Part shown: in pieces, positions 36,724 through 46,951 of the stretch
Layout: each line of letters starts with the position of its first letter
Position numbering within the stretch: position 1 is the first letter of the stretch
Source of the DNA: Siphonodentalium dalli
Taxonomy: Eukaryota; Mollusca; Scaphopoda; Gadilida; Siphonodentaliidae
Length of the DNA: 64,000 nucleotides
Direction of reading: 5' to 3'
NCBI GenBank assembly: GCA_032622095.1
Contig: CP136062.1
Span: forward strand, 9,637,710-9,701,709
Made by a program: the position numbers and the translations under genes
The notes under the pieces: generated by a model
The model's database searches: none
What the model saw: only the letters and a program-made list of their open reading frames with translations
What the model was told of the DNA's origin: nothing

Positions 36724-36918
36724 TGTTAGGAACTATTATTGTACATCGCTCAAATAGAGGCGTTGTTGTGAGAAACCAGGAACTATTATCGCGACCAACA
36801 TTATTATTTGTACATCGCTCAATATAGGCATTGTTGTGGGAAACCACCTTTTTTAGTTCGATTAAATTCTCCGAAATTAACAGATCACAAATCGATTTAT
36901 TGTAACTAATCCTCTACA
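36724..36918 (+). repeat. 5' LTR of the BEL/Pao element
   Basis: It begins TGTTAGG and ends CTACA. It is almost identical to the 3' LTR; the only difference noticed is one G in a run near 36838/45720. Within the LTR, TGTACATCGCTCAAATAGAG and TGTACATCGCTCAATATAGG form an internal direct repeat, and GTTGTTGTGAGAAACCA is echoed by ATTGTTGTGGGAAACCA. Confidence 0.93.
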
Positions 36919-36941
36919 TTTGGTCCAAACGAACCGGAATT

Positions 36942-37132
36942 ATGGCAGAAAAGCAAAAAAGAGTACGAAAGGCACATAGAGGACAAGCTACAAAGCTTTA
37001 TCGTCAATTGGAATCCGCCATAGAAGCAAACAATACGCTCGAAGGCACGCTTGTTTTGGCGAATTTGCGGAAGAAAGTCACGTTGTTAGAACAGATAGAC
37101 AGCGAAATTATAACGAACATTAAAGACGACGA
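36942..37132 (+). pseudogene. gag: BEL/Pao gag, N-terminal piece before the insertion
   Basis: The ATG lies only 23 bases after the LTR, behind a presumed primer-binding region TTGGTCCAAACGAACCGG. The encoded start is basic (MAEKQKRVRKAHRGQATKLY) and continues into an acidic helical stretch (LEQIDSEIITNIKDD), typical of BEL/Pao Gag N-termini. About 64 residues precede the insertion. A chance continuation into the insert adds residues to a stop at 37196. The rest of gag resumes at 42585. Confidence 0.8.
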
Positions 37133-37562
37133 TCATGAATTCCAGCGTGACGGAATCACCAAATTTTACGGAATTTCACTTTTCTGTGGCCTATAAAATC
37201 TAAAATTATGACCAGTAGGGTACCGCTTAAAATAAAAAACATTGTACATACTATACAAAGTTGTTTGATTATATACAACTATATGTGTATTTAAGTATCA
37301 TCTCACTCTGGGTCAAATTGTGTCCATGACGGAATCACCAAAAAAGTGCCATCAATATGAGGGTAGGTCCGTACTATTGAAGAACCCTGCTCATTCAGCC
37401 AAGCTGACCTGGAAAAAGTTCCCAATTAGTAAAGTAGATACATTATACTTGCAGAAAAAAGCCGCATTGTCACACACTTATGTGTATATTACTAGTTAAC
37501 TCGGTTTGTTCGCCGTGACGGAATCACACAACGGGCGTGACGGGATCACCGTGCGATTTTTT

Positions 37563-37601
37563 CACCCACTGACCAACGCGCGAAGCGCGTTCAGTGGGTG
37601 T
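37563..37601 (+). repeat. Strong hairpin, GC-rich
   Basis: CACCCACTGA and AACGCGC pair with GCGCGTT and CAGTGGGTG around a GAA loop, with a 2-base bulge. Hairpins of this form end many rolling-circle (Helitron/Helentron) elements. Here there is no other sign of one. Confidence 0.7.
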
Positions 37602-37835
37602 ACTATAATCGTAGGACTTATGCGTTTCTGCTGAATTGAACTAGTGCCTATGCGTTTCTGCTGGGCTGCACTGACGTTTGATCGCAAAATAAAATTATAA
37701 CCATTATCAAAGCACACGTTTGGATAACACCGCCATAAACAGTGACATATTATGATGTTGAGCTCGTATTGTCAATAAAATTAGAGTTATGACTTATAAA
37801 ACTAAGAATTACTGCTAAAGTATTTCTACCAATTA

Positions 37836-38210
37836 CCCTGCTTGACAAAACAAGTGTCCACCTAACCGCGGTGCAGTTAGCGTTGCCACCGTGGCTGAAA
37901 TGCAACTACACCGCGGCTCCACCGGCTAACTACAGTTGGGCCGCGGTGTACTTGCCGTTCGGCCATGGTGTAATTGCCGCGGTGTACGTTCATTAAACTG
38001 AAAAAAGACGATACAAACCAGAAATCTAACCACGGTGTACATGCCGTTCGGCTGCGGTGTAGTTGCCTTTCGGCCGCAGTGTACTTGCTGTTGGGCCACG
38101 GTGTTCTTGCCGTTCGGCCGCGGTGCTCAACTGCAGTTACAAACTCTGACACCGCGGCCGAACGGCAAATACACCGCGGTACCAATGGACACTTGTTTTG
38201 TCCAGCGGGG
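37836..38210. mobile_element. MITE with internal GC-rich minisatellite, TA target
   Basis: The ends CCCTGCTTGACAAAACAAGT and (inverse) CCCCGCTGGACAAAACAAGT lie beside TA at 37834-37835 and 38211-38212. Between them are about ten copies of a 20-22 bp GC-rich motif (TTGCCGTTCGGCCGCGGTG) in both orientations, sharply more GC-rich than the surroundings. Several overlapping open frames here (37877-38260 minus, 37974-38232 plus) only reflect the lack of stops in that repeat. Confidence 0.75.
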
Positions 38211-38644
38211 TAGGTCACTAGATTCGTGTTGAACTGGAACTTGAGAAATTTTAATTTCAACCAATTGAAATGCCGTTGAAAACTGAAGGGTTAAGCGATT
38301 ATCGCAATAGGATATTGGAACACGTGTGCGTAACGTAACTATCACAAGTATAACGTACTCTGATAAGTTATCGCCAAATTCGTGCTTCAAACAGTTTAAA
38401 CATGTCATCTTCGGCTTTTTTATTTTTATTTTTATGAAAATGAATAATAAATGGTGTGATAAATATGTATATAACGACAAATAGAGTAAAATTAGACATT
38501 TCCCCTTGAAACTTAGGATTGGAAAGCCAGGTACAAAAATTGGTGAAATATGAGTACGAACGTCAAAGTGTTCTCTGTGTATCGTGATAATTGCCAACCA
38601 TGCGAAGCGAAGCCTCCATTGGCGATTATTTTACGCTGGATTTT

Positions 38645-39170
38645 TATCATCGAAACAAATCAATTTCTTCCACCTAAAAGATAATTACGTGCTTAACCCT
38701 GCCGTTTTCGGAATATATAGGTATACCACGCAGAAACACCTAGTCTCAGCTTAAATTTTTGAAAAATAACAGTTTTATCGACATAAATAGATTTGAATTG
38801 GACAATTCCATGTTAAAATTTATCATCGAAATAAATTCAATTTCTTCCATCTAAAACATAATTACGCGATGGACTCTGTCATTTTAGGAACATATATGTA
38901 TCCCACGCACATGCACCAAGTCTCAGCCTAAAGGTTTGAAAAAAGACAGTTTTATCGACATAAATCGATGTTAATGGTAAATTCCATGTTAAATTTTATC
39001 ATTGAAAAAAAATCATTTCTTCCATCTAAAACATAATTACGTGCTGTACTCTGTCATTTTAGGAATATGTAGGTATCCCACCCACACACTCCAAGTCTCA
39101 GCTTAAAATTTTGAAAAATGACAGTTTTATCGATTTTAATGGCAAATGCGGTGTTAAATAAATTTTAGGG
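38645..39170 (+). repeat. Three tandem units of ~180 bp
   Basis: Three diverged copies share TCAATTTCTTCCATCTAAAA, a CCCACGCA-type segment with CAAGTCTCAGC, and ACAGTTTTATCGACATAAAT. Copies start near 38640, 38820 and 38998. There is no coding content. Confidence 0.75.
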
Positions 39171-39174
39171 CCCT

Positions 39175-39818
39175 GCCAATGTTTTCTGAGCTGTTCTAAA
39201 TTGGTCACTAGAGTCCATATTTGACCGGTTACACCTGATAATTATCCGACAGTACAGTCGCGTTACTTTATAGGTCAACATTGGTCATTATCACCGACAA
39301 ATTTATTTCGGTCTATCGCATCAACCCCTATTTTCTCCCGCGTAGCCTGACTAAATGTCAACATTCGTCTTTATCGCTCCACTAATTTGTATCGTTTCAT
39401 CGGTATGAATTCCATATCCAATTATCAACATATAACCAACCCAACCTCTAATCCCGGTCCAATTTATTTATTTCTTTCATCGGTATAGTCACGTTACGTA
39501 ATATTTTATCATGTGATACTTGTACTTATTTGTCTATGGTATTACTATAGTATACCGTATACGTATATCAATTGCTATTCCTTTCTATATAATCCTGGTG
39601 CTATCTATAGAGATAGATAATTTCTGCTGCAGACAATATAAAACTGACGACATTTTGAAATGTAAGCAGGCTTCAAACTCATCTTATCCAAGAAAAACTC
39701 TGGTTACATAAGAAATTTGTGTATAAGGTGTATGCGCATTTGTCGCGTTAAAAACAAAAGGTCCCAAGTCAAGGTCCAAATCCCCAACACACTCATGTGA
39801 GGTTTAACTCCATCCTCA
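39175..39818. other. Spacer, nothing recognised
   Basis: A 63-codon frame at 39520-39711 is AT-rich and unrecognisable. No other signal. Confidence 0.35.
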
Positions 39819-40301
39819 TACAGTAATGTCCAAAGTAATTGGCCACTTAACCACAGCATAATTATTGGTAATTTGTCAGGATTTTAAATGCTGAAAAAAT
39901 ACCCATAATTCTGCTGTGGTTAAGTGGTCAATTACTTTGGGCATTACTGTAACCAATATAAGGATTTGAGGTGTAATGATAACTCAATCATCATACAGTA
40001 ATGTACAAAGTAATTGACCACTTAACCACAGCATAATAATGGGTAATTTGTCAGGATTTTAAATGCTGAAAAAATACCCATAATTCTGCTGTGGTTAAGT
40101 GGTCAATTACTTTGGGCATTACTGTAACCAATATAAGGATTTGAGGTGTAATGATAACTCAATCCTCGTACAGTAATGTCCAAAGTAATTGACCACTTAA
40201 CCACAGCATTATTATTGGTAATTTTTCAGGATTTTAAATCCTGAAAAATTACCAATAATTCTGATGTGGTTAAGTGGTCAATTACTTTGGGCATTACTGT
40301 A
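39819..40301 (+). repeat. Tandem triplet of CAGTAATG fold-back MITEs, 175-bp period
   Basis: Three 129-bp fold-backs (39821-39949, 39996-40124, 40171-40299) start CAGTAATGT and end GCATTACTG, each between TA dinucleotides. They recur at exactly 175 bp, because the spacer AACCAATATAAGGATTTGAG and its continuation are repeated too. The spacer sequence also flanks the triplet on both sides, so a MITE plus flank was amplified as a unit. Arms share CTTAACCACAGCA with the larger member at 7175-7391. Confidence 0.88.
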
Positions 40302-40679
40302 ACCAATATAAGGATGTGAGGTTTAATTAGAACTTCATCCACATAACTAATAAATATGTGTGAAAATTAAACCAAAAAAAATTAATTCCATGATGGCGTC
40401 CAATATGGACTGCCTAATTCTGCTCCAAAACATGTATATTGAATATATGGTTGTTTATTGGGGAAAACCGATTATTTCAATAATATTTTCATTAACTGGG
40501 ATCCAAAACCCGACTTACAAGAGCGCGCTTCATGCGCGACTGTATCTTAAGCATATGTGCATATTTAATGAGCCAACAATTGGAATCCCAATAGAGAAGA
40601 TTGGCACGTCGCCCTTGCGCATAGACATCATTGATGATCTCTATGGGAATCAAAATTGACATTTAATAGACAATTTTGA
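40302..40679. other. Spacer with an unrecognised 99-codon frame
   Basis: The frame at 40360-40659 has a mid-hydrophobic stretch and a GIPIEKIGTSPLRIDIID end, but no family is recognised. The two sides of CAAAATTGACATTTAATAGA near 40650-40676 can form a short hairpin. Confidence 0.3.
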
Positions 40680-41105
40680 TTAACCGCAATAACTTAAGGA
40701 ATCTCTAATTGCGCTTAAGCCCAATGAGAATGCAATAAGACATTCCTTATTATGCTTAACCGCAATTACTTCCCATTCCACTTAAACACAATTAATATAT
40801 CTCTCATTAGATCACCCTTCTGCAAATAGTAGAATAATCCTATATTTGTTCCACCCATTGTGCCATGGAGAATGGAGATGGACTACACCATCTGTATTAT
40901 AAGGAGTTTATGTACTATATATAATATATTATTCTTTAATAAGATATTCATTATTAGGCTTTATCAGCGAAATTTGAATATTCTTCATTGCGCTTAAGCG
41001 CAATTAAATATTCCCTTATTGCGCTTAAGCACAATAGAGATTCCCTTATTGAGCTTATAAGCGCAATAAGGAATATCCCTTATTGTGCTTAAGCACAATT
41101 ACATT
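40680..41105. repeat. Second CTTAAG-palindrome cluster (ATTGCGCTTAAGCGCAAT)
   Basis: Two groups of palindromes centred on CTTAAG, of the form ATTGCGCTTAAGCGCAAT with variants, lie at 40685-40790 and 40985-41100, spaced ~27-35 bp, around a ~190-bp centre. TATTCCCTTATT recurs between palindromes. The plan, though not the arm sequence, matches the element at 4527-6039. Clear terminal repeats or target duplications were not found. Confidence 0.6.
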
Positions 41106-41175
41106 GTAGCTCTTCTTTCTCTTAATTAAAAAAAAACAGTTATAATTGTATTGTAACTATTGGTTTGTCCTTTAA

Positions 41176-41642
41176 AGGTACTCAATCCGAAAAGAGGGTC
41201 CCCATCTCAACAGATTCCAACAACAATCCGATCAGAGGGTCCTATATTACTATTTCTTTGGCTTTGGGGGTAAAAAATATTTGATTCGAGTCGAGGAAAC
41301 CATCAAACAAAGCTCAGAGTTATTAGATATTGATTTTTGAAATTTGTTAATTGCTCGAGATGAGTACTAATAACTGCCGTCAATTTGGTTACCTGCTCGA
41401 GATTTTACGCCAAAACTCTATTCAAACAGACAAGGATGGATAACTCTATAACCAGGGTACGCAATTTTGAATGTCTTCTGGGCCAGAAAGAATTCCCGAT
41501 AATGAAAAATAATAGATTTCTAAAATCGATATCTAACAAATCTGAGCTTTGATGGGTGACTTCCTCGACTCGAATCAAATATTTTTGACCCCCGAAGCCA
41601 TTGAAATAGTAATTGAGATGAGTTTTATCGGATTGAGTACCT
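41176..41642. mobile_element. Long fold-back MITE with TTAA target
   Basis: The ends AGGTACTCAATCCGA and the exact inverse are flanked by TTAA (41172-41175 and 41643-41646). The inverse similarity continues inward for ~200 bp per arm (e.g. ATATTTGATTCGAGTCGAGG at 41278 and inverted near 41560), with the turn near 41410. TTAA targets are used by piggyBac and Kolobok transposases. The ORF at 41405-41668 is an arm shadow. Confidence 0.8.
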
Positions 41643-41649
41643 TTAATAT

Positions 41650-42584
41650 TTCCATACATCATGCCCACATATATTATAAAAGAATAGTACTATTATTATG
41701 CTCGTAGTAGTTAATACCACCTTACCGTCAATATTCTAGCATGGTTAATTTCAAAATCACAACGTTAATTGTTATTACTATTTGTGTGTACTGTATATGT
41801 ACATCAGTCACCAATTGAGAAACTTAAGCACAGTCTGGTTGAATATCTACCATATATGGTGGATTATTCTCACATCCAAGCTGTTGGTGTCATTCGTGTT
41901 ATTTTGCATGCGAAGTGGTAGACCCCCCCCCCCAATAGCTTATCAATACCACTCAGGACGGTGGGTGTTTTTCCTCAATTAATTGAATTTCTTGTTTAGG
42001 TATGGTTTTTTGTGTAACAAATGCGGACATTGTCATAAAAGCATAAAACTTGGCACATTTGTATATTAGGTCCCACGTATTATTTTCAGATATGGGGGCA
42101 ATCACGAAAATACTTTCCATGGCAACGGTTGCTATGCGACTGTTTTTACCTTAGAAACGGGTTGTTGGTAGGGGTTAAACCGTCATTTTACTAAAATATA
42201 TGTGCAAAAAGGGGATACTATGGTAATTGAGGCAGATTGTGATATGGGAAATGTGACAAAAATAACATTTCCACACATGCCCCACTATTAAACTAGAATG
42301 ACCATTGAGCTGCTTGAAAATGATATTTTGGTTTATTTGACCTTATTTGGCAAAACATGAAAATATGCGTTGAACTTGACTGCGCATGCGCGCATCATTG
42401 ATCCCCAGTCGCACAATATCTGGTGTTTAAGAGATTGTATAGTGAGGGCAATGACCATCCCAAAATATATTCATTGGATAGTAATAATGAAATACAGAAG
42501 AAGCAACAACATTCCCCGATGACATGACAATGATGCAAATACCCATTATCGGTATCCATGGCCGCCTTTTCGTGGAATTCATGC
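41650..42584. other. Right part of the insertion, no gene recognised
   Basis: It contains a poly-C run near 41925-41933 and ordinary sequence. Nothing recognisable until gag resumes at 42585. Confidence 0.35.
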
Positions 42585-45236
42585 GATGACGAACTAGAGA
42601 ATGTGATTGTTGAAGGCGATGACTATCTGAATGACATTAATAAGAGACTCTTAGAAGCTGAATTAGCAATAAGCGCACTTTCTTTGAAGAGCAGGGATTC
42701 ATCCGAACACCAACGTGAGGCATCAGGAAAGAAGAATGAAGCCTGTGCTATGGTTGCGCTCCCAAAAATATCTATACCAACATTCAGTGGAGAAATTATG
42801 GAGTGGCCAACGTTCTGGGGAATGTTCTCGTGTGCGATACATGACGCCCAGCATGTAGGCAAAATTCAAAAATTTACATATTTAAAAAGTTTCCTGGTTG
42901 GTGAGGCTAAAATAGCGATTGATGGGTTACCCATAACAGATTCAAATTATGAGAAGGCGGTCAAACTGCTCCAAGTGAGATATGGACAAACACACAAGAT
43001 TGTACAAGCACACATCAAGTTCCTGATAAATTTGGACAAACCGAAGGCAGAAGACTTGCATTCTCTGAGGAAGTTTTCAGACGCTATCGAAAGTAGAGTA
43101 CGCACCTTAGAATCTCTAGGGAAATCGCCTGAATCTTACAAAACGATATTAGAGCCAATTCTGTGGGAGAAATTGCCTTCAAGCCTACTGAAAAATATAG
43201 CCAGAGGGCATGGGAACAAGGAATGGGAACTTGATGATTTACGGGAAGCATTGATTGAGGAAATAAATATACTGGACTCCTGTGTTTCGCTATCAAGGTC
43301 ATCATGTGAGGACTCATTTGATGGTACGATCACATCACTTCACACCTCTGTTAAATCCACGAGTGCAGTTCATCCATCATCACCTGCAACGGCAACAATG
43401 CGTGGCTGTATTTACTGCGCTGGACAACATTTCCCATCAGACTGCTCGAAATATAAAACCAGGGTATCTAGACTTGACTATGTAAATAAATCAAATCTAT
43501 GTTTCAACTGCCTTGGCAGCAATCACAGAGTTACACAGTGCAGGTTAGCAAGACGCTGCCTATTTTGCAAGCGTAAACACCACACAAGTTTATGTGAAGC
43601 ACATGCACAGACACCTGATGGTTTTGACAGTCAGTCATTCCTTCCGCAGCACAATTATGAACTTCAGAATACAGCAGCAAAATTGGATAGCAACAAGAGT
43701 AACATTGCTACACAGAATGATGTTGTTGTAACAACAGTTTCAAGTAACGAGACAATACCACAGATCAGCCCATATGTGTTGTTAAAAACAGCAGTTGCTG
43801 ATGCGATCAGTGACAAACAGGACATTAAAGTGAATATCCATATTTTGTTCGACGACGGATCACACCGGTCATTTGTATCTCAAGCTCTGGTGTCCGAGCT
43901 CAACCTCCAAACAGTTAAGTGTGAGAGATTGGATGTATCTACATTTGGGGCTCACGACTCGAAGGTGCGAGAATTGGATCTGGTTCGAATTAATGTGATA
44001 TGTCAAGATGGATCAGTGGTTCCTGTCGAAGCTCTTGTCGTTCCCACAATCACAAAACCACTAAAAATCCAATCAACGCGAGTAACTGCACCTGAATTAA
44101 AGTCATTGAATCTTGCCCATCCGCTAAATTACCCATGTGATAATTTTGAAGTGTCGCTGTTAATAGGATGCGATAGTTACTATGCATTTGTGAATGGCGA
44201 GATTGTCACATCAAAATCTGGGACAGTTGCAGTGAGTTCTAGGCTTGGATATTTATTGTGTGGTACATCGACCAACAATCATGATTCCGATTTGTCAATG
44301 CTTCATGTTTTGACAGAACGTGACGATGTGGAGCTCAAACGGTTTTGGTCCTTGGAAACAATCGGGATCGATTCAAAGCAAAGTGAGGACACTGATAATT
44401 TTGTCGCTTCTTATTGTGAACAGTCTATCGAGTTCAAGGATGGCAGATATGAAGCAAAACTTCCATGGCGGGACAATCACGAAGAACTGCCATCGAATAT
44501 TGAAATTGTGAGTAATCGGACTCGTGCAAACATTCGGCGTCTGGCGAAAAAACCTGTATTATTCAAGAAATATGCTGACATAATTGAAACTCAACTCAAA
44601 CACGATTTCATTGAAGCGCGTGGCATGATGAAAGATGCCAACTTCAACCTTCGCAGCTGGTCTTCTAACTGTGTGGAATTACGAGCTGTGGCAGCTGACG
44701 ATGGTGTTATTGAGCAAACCGAGTGTGTGAAGGTTCTGGGCGTTGAGTGGAACACTGTTGCAGATTCTTTGGGATTTGACATCAAATATGTGCTACCAAA
44801 TGACAAATCAGTGATAACAAAGCGAATCATTCTACAGGAAGTGTCTCGTGTGTTCGATCCACTTGGAATCCTGTGCCCAGTAGCCCAGTGCCCAGTAGCA
44901 ACAATAAATAACCGACCATTGACATATATTTCAGACGACATTCGTGACAATGAGCCCTTGACACCATCCCAATTGTTAAATGGACATACATATGTATCTA
45001 CACTACCACACCCATCTGTTGTCGACGGCCAGTTAAATGATCCCGAGTTCTCTCTGAACGCCAGTGATCTGAAACGACGAGTTAATATCCGCGCGACACT
45101 TGTTGACCAATTTAGAAAGAAGTGGATGCATGAGTATTTGACAGGACTACGGGAGTTTCATAGATTCAACGGTGATAACAGAGAATGCGTGAAATTGGGA
45201 TCTATATATAGTACAAATTCAAGAGGACAATGTTAA
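42585..45236 (+). pseudogene. gag-pol: BEL/Pao gag-pol, internally deleted
   Basis: One open frame (open from 42558) keeps, in order: the Pao-type Gag domain (DUF1759-like, about residues 60-235, with PKISIPTFSGEIMEWPTFWG); cysteine knuckles at residues 284-350 (CIYC, CFNC, CLFC with paired His/Cys); a DUF1758-type retropepsin near residue 430, whose site reads FDDGSHRSF where D-S/T-G is usual; the stretch just before the RT palm; then, after a deletion near 44625, only the post-palm segment (FNLRSWSSN to FDPLGILCPV); then, after a second deletion near 44880 at a CCCAGTA repeat, the integrase C-terminal part (INNRPLTYISDD). The RT catalytic YxDD, RNase H and integrase core are absent. The frame ends at 45236 through a frameshift near 45200. 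Confidence 0.9.
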
Positions 45237-45237
45237 A

Positions 45238-45570
45238 CGGTTGAAATGGCGATTGGGAATTGTTCTAGAATTACATCGTGGTAGGGATGGCTATATACGC
45301 TCTGTGACATTAAAAACTTCAACTGGTGTGACGAATCGCCCTCTTTCACGACTGTACCCACTCGAAGTGTTTGCCAGTATCGCAGACATAGCTCCAAACA
45401 CCCACGATAAATCATCTGATATTCACGCAGACACGGACTTGGTTTCGTTTCCATCTACCAGTGACCAGTCGTTAAATGCGCACAAGAACAGACCAAAACG
45501 ACGTGCAGCAATTAAAGCACTTGACAGAATGAACACTTGGTTACGCGATGACAGCGAAGAGTCTGACTGA
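45238..45570 (+). pseudogene. pol: BEL/Pao integrase C-terminal (DUF5641-like) tail in a shifted frame
   Basis: The family's final domain, with KWRLGIVLELHRGRDGYIRS, LKTSTGVTNRPLSRLYPLEV and a basic RPKRR tail, continues in a different frame from the preceding ORF. The break lies around 45198-45210, where an extra TATA-like stretch suggests slippage. The stop at 45570 lies 35 bp before the 3' LTR. Length and content are those of the normal C-terminus. Confidence 0.88.
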
Positions 45571-45604
45571 ACATTAATTATGCCATATCTTGTTTGCGCT
45601 GGAG

Positions 45605-45800
45605 TGTTAGGAACTATTATTGTACATCGCTCAAATAGAGGCGTTGTTGTGAGAAACCAGGAACTATTATCGCGACCAACATTATTATTTGTACATCGCT
45701 CAATATAGGCATTGTTGTGGGGAAACCACCTTTTTTAGTTCGATTAAATTCTCCGAAATTAACAGATCACAAATCGATTTATTGTAACTAATCCTCTACA
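45605..45800 (+). repeat. 3' LTR of the BEL/Pao element
   Basis: It starts TGTTAGG and ends CTCTACA, matching the 5' LTR nearly base for base, followed by CACAT at 45801-45805. High LTR identity suggests insertion not long ago, even though the element was already defective. Confidence 0.93.
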
Positions 45801-45805
45801 CACAT

Positions 45806-46658
45806 GTCACTATCACACATGAGGGTTGATACGGCGACGAGCTCATGCACCTCGTATGGTTTCTTTATGTTGGCACCGGTATAATAAAAAGTGAATCAAA
45901 ATCACACCATTGTCTTTTTGACGTGTTGTTACAACGTTTGTCTCGCGCGCGCACACCACCGTTTCAAAACTGAACATATGACATATCACCTTTATCGCTC
46001 ACTCAAATGTTAGAAACGTGACAAGGTGACAACAACTCATGCTTGATCCTGTCAAAGATTTTTAAATTGCTTACAGTAGGAAAGATATTGTTCATCAGCT
46101 AAACATATCGTTCGACGTGTGTGAAACCATGATCGGATTTTACTGTGATATTGGATAATTGTATCGGCTATAAAAGGTAAGCTTCAATTTATTCGCGATA
46201 CTACTGAAAATCCTTCAATTCAATTCAATTTATTGAACATACATTATAAAATTGAGCAAAAATAACAAAAGAACATGAATGAGTATACACAATCTGAAAT
46301 ATGAGCTGAAATAATTTTAAAATATAACAGGAATAATTTTTTTATGTTTATCTTGATGTTGTATAATTTTATACTTGTATTGGAGAAAGGTGATGTTCTG
46401 AAGCTTAAATCTTATCCTCAATACATGTGGTTTAGTTTGAGCATTTGTAGTAATTTTAGGAATGGGTTTTATCCACTACAATGAATATTATAGAACAATC
46501 TTTATGTACTCACACAAATACATTATCAGGAACATGTGTACATCATTTAAAACGTATCATCATCAATCAGTGTTTATAGAGTTTCAGTTCAACTGTTCTT
46601 TGTCGTGGTTCGAGTGTATCTGTCATCACCATCGGGATTCTCCGTGATGTTCCCGGAA
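45806..46658. other. Spacer between BEL/Pao and Ngaro elements
   Basis: It holds a CAATTCAATTCAATT short repeat near 46216 and a 61-codon frame at 46462-46647 that I do not recognise. Nothing else seen. Confidence 0.4.
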
Positions 46659-46951
46659 TGAGTTCTTTTGTTAACAAAGGATGTAATTAACATAAGACTC
46701 AGGCAGTTCCTTTTGTTAGCCTTTTGTTTCCGATTACTTCTCTATTTCATATGCTTGCCACCTCGCTTATCTCTTTCATGAGCCTTAATCGCTTTTCATT
46801 GTTCACTACACGCCTTCTCGTGTTTACCTGTCAACTCACGTGCGTTCTTCTTGTTTACCTGGTTTCTCATTGGTTAAAAATTTAGACACACCTTTTTCGT
46901 ATTTGCTTGCTGTAATTCTTCACTTTTGAATCGTCTCTTGATCAGAACACA
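46659..46951 (+). repeat. Ngaro split direct repeat A1
   Basis: It begins TGAGTTCTTTTGTTAACAAA and ends GATCAGAACACA, and matches A2 with a single A/G difference near 46770/52550. Confidence 0.92.

Larger units (their letters stand above)
37133..42584. mobile_element. 5.45 kb insertion in the BEL/Pao gag, DNA-transposon-like ends
   Basis: The left end TCATGAATTCCA and right end TGGAATTCATGC are inverse at 11 of 12 bases. GACGACGA (37125-37132) and GATGACGA (42585-42592) flank them, matching 7 of 8, so an 8-bp duplication is likely and a hAT-type origin possible. A subterminal motif TGACGGAATCACC recurs near 37147, 37326, 37516 and 37538. No transposase is recognisable. The insert hosts several smaller repeats annotated separately. 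Confidence 0.6.
36724..45800 (+). mobile_element. BEL/Pao LTR retrotransposon, defective, with a 5.45 kb insertion in gag
   Basis: Two ~195-bp direct repeats begin TGTTAGGAAC and end CTCTACA. They are bracketed by an exact 5-bp CACAT duplication (36719-36723 and 45801-45805), the size expected of BEL/Pao integrases. The order LTR, short leader, gag, zinc knuckles, protease, partial RT, partial integrase C-terminus, LTR fits the family. Without the insertion (37133-42584) the element would be ~3.6 kb, far below the usual 6-8 kb, because RT, RNase H and the integrase core are largely deleted. It cannot move by itself. Confidence 0.92.

Noticed and set aside
39819-40301. CRISPR-like array (three repeats at a constant period)
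   Set aside because: The repeats are 129-bp fold-backs with TA ends and nearly identical spacers, in a eukaryotic context. CRISPR spacers differ and repeats are short.
36724-45800. Reading the whole 9.1 kb between LTRs as a complete BEL/Pao element
   Set aside because: 5.45 kb of it is an unrelated insertion and most of pol is deleted; the retroelement part is only ~3.6 kb.
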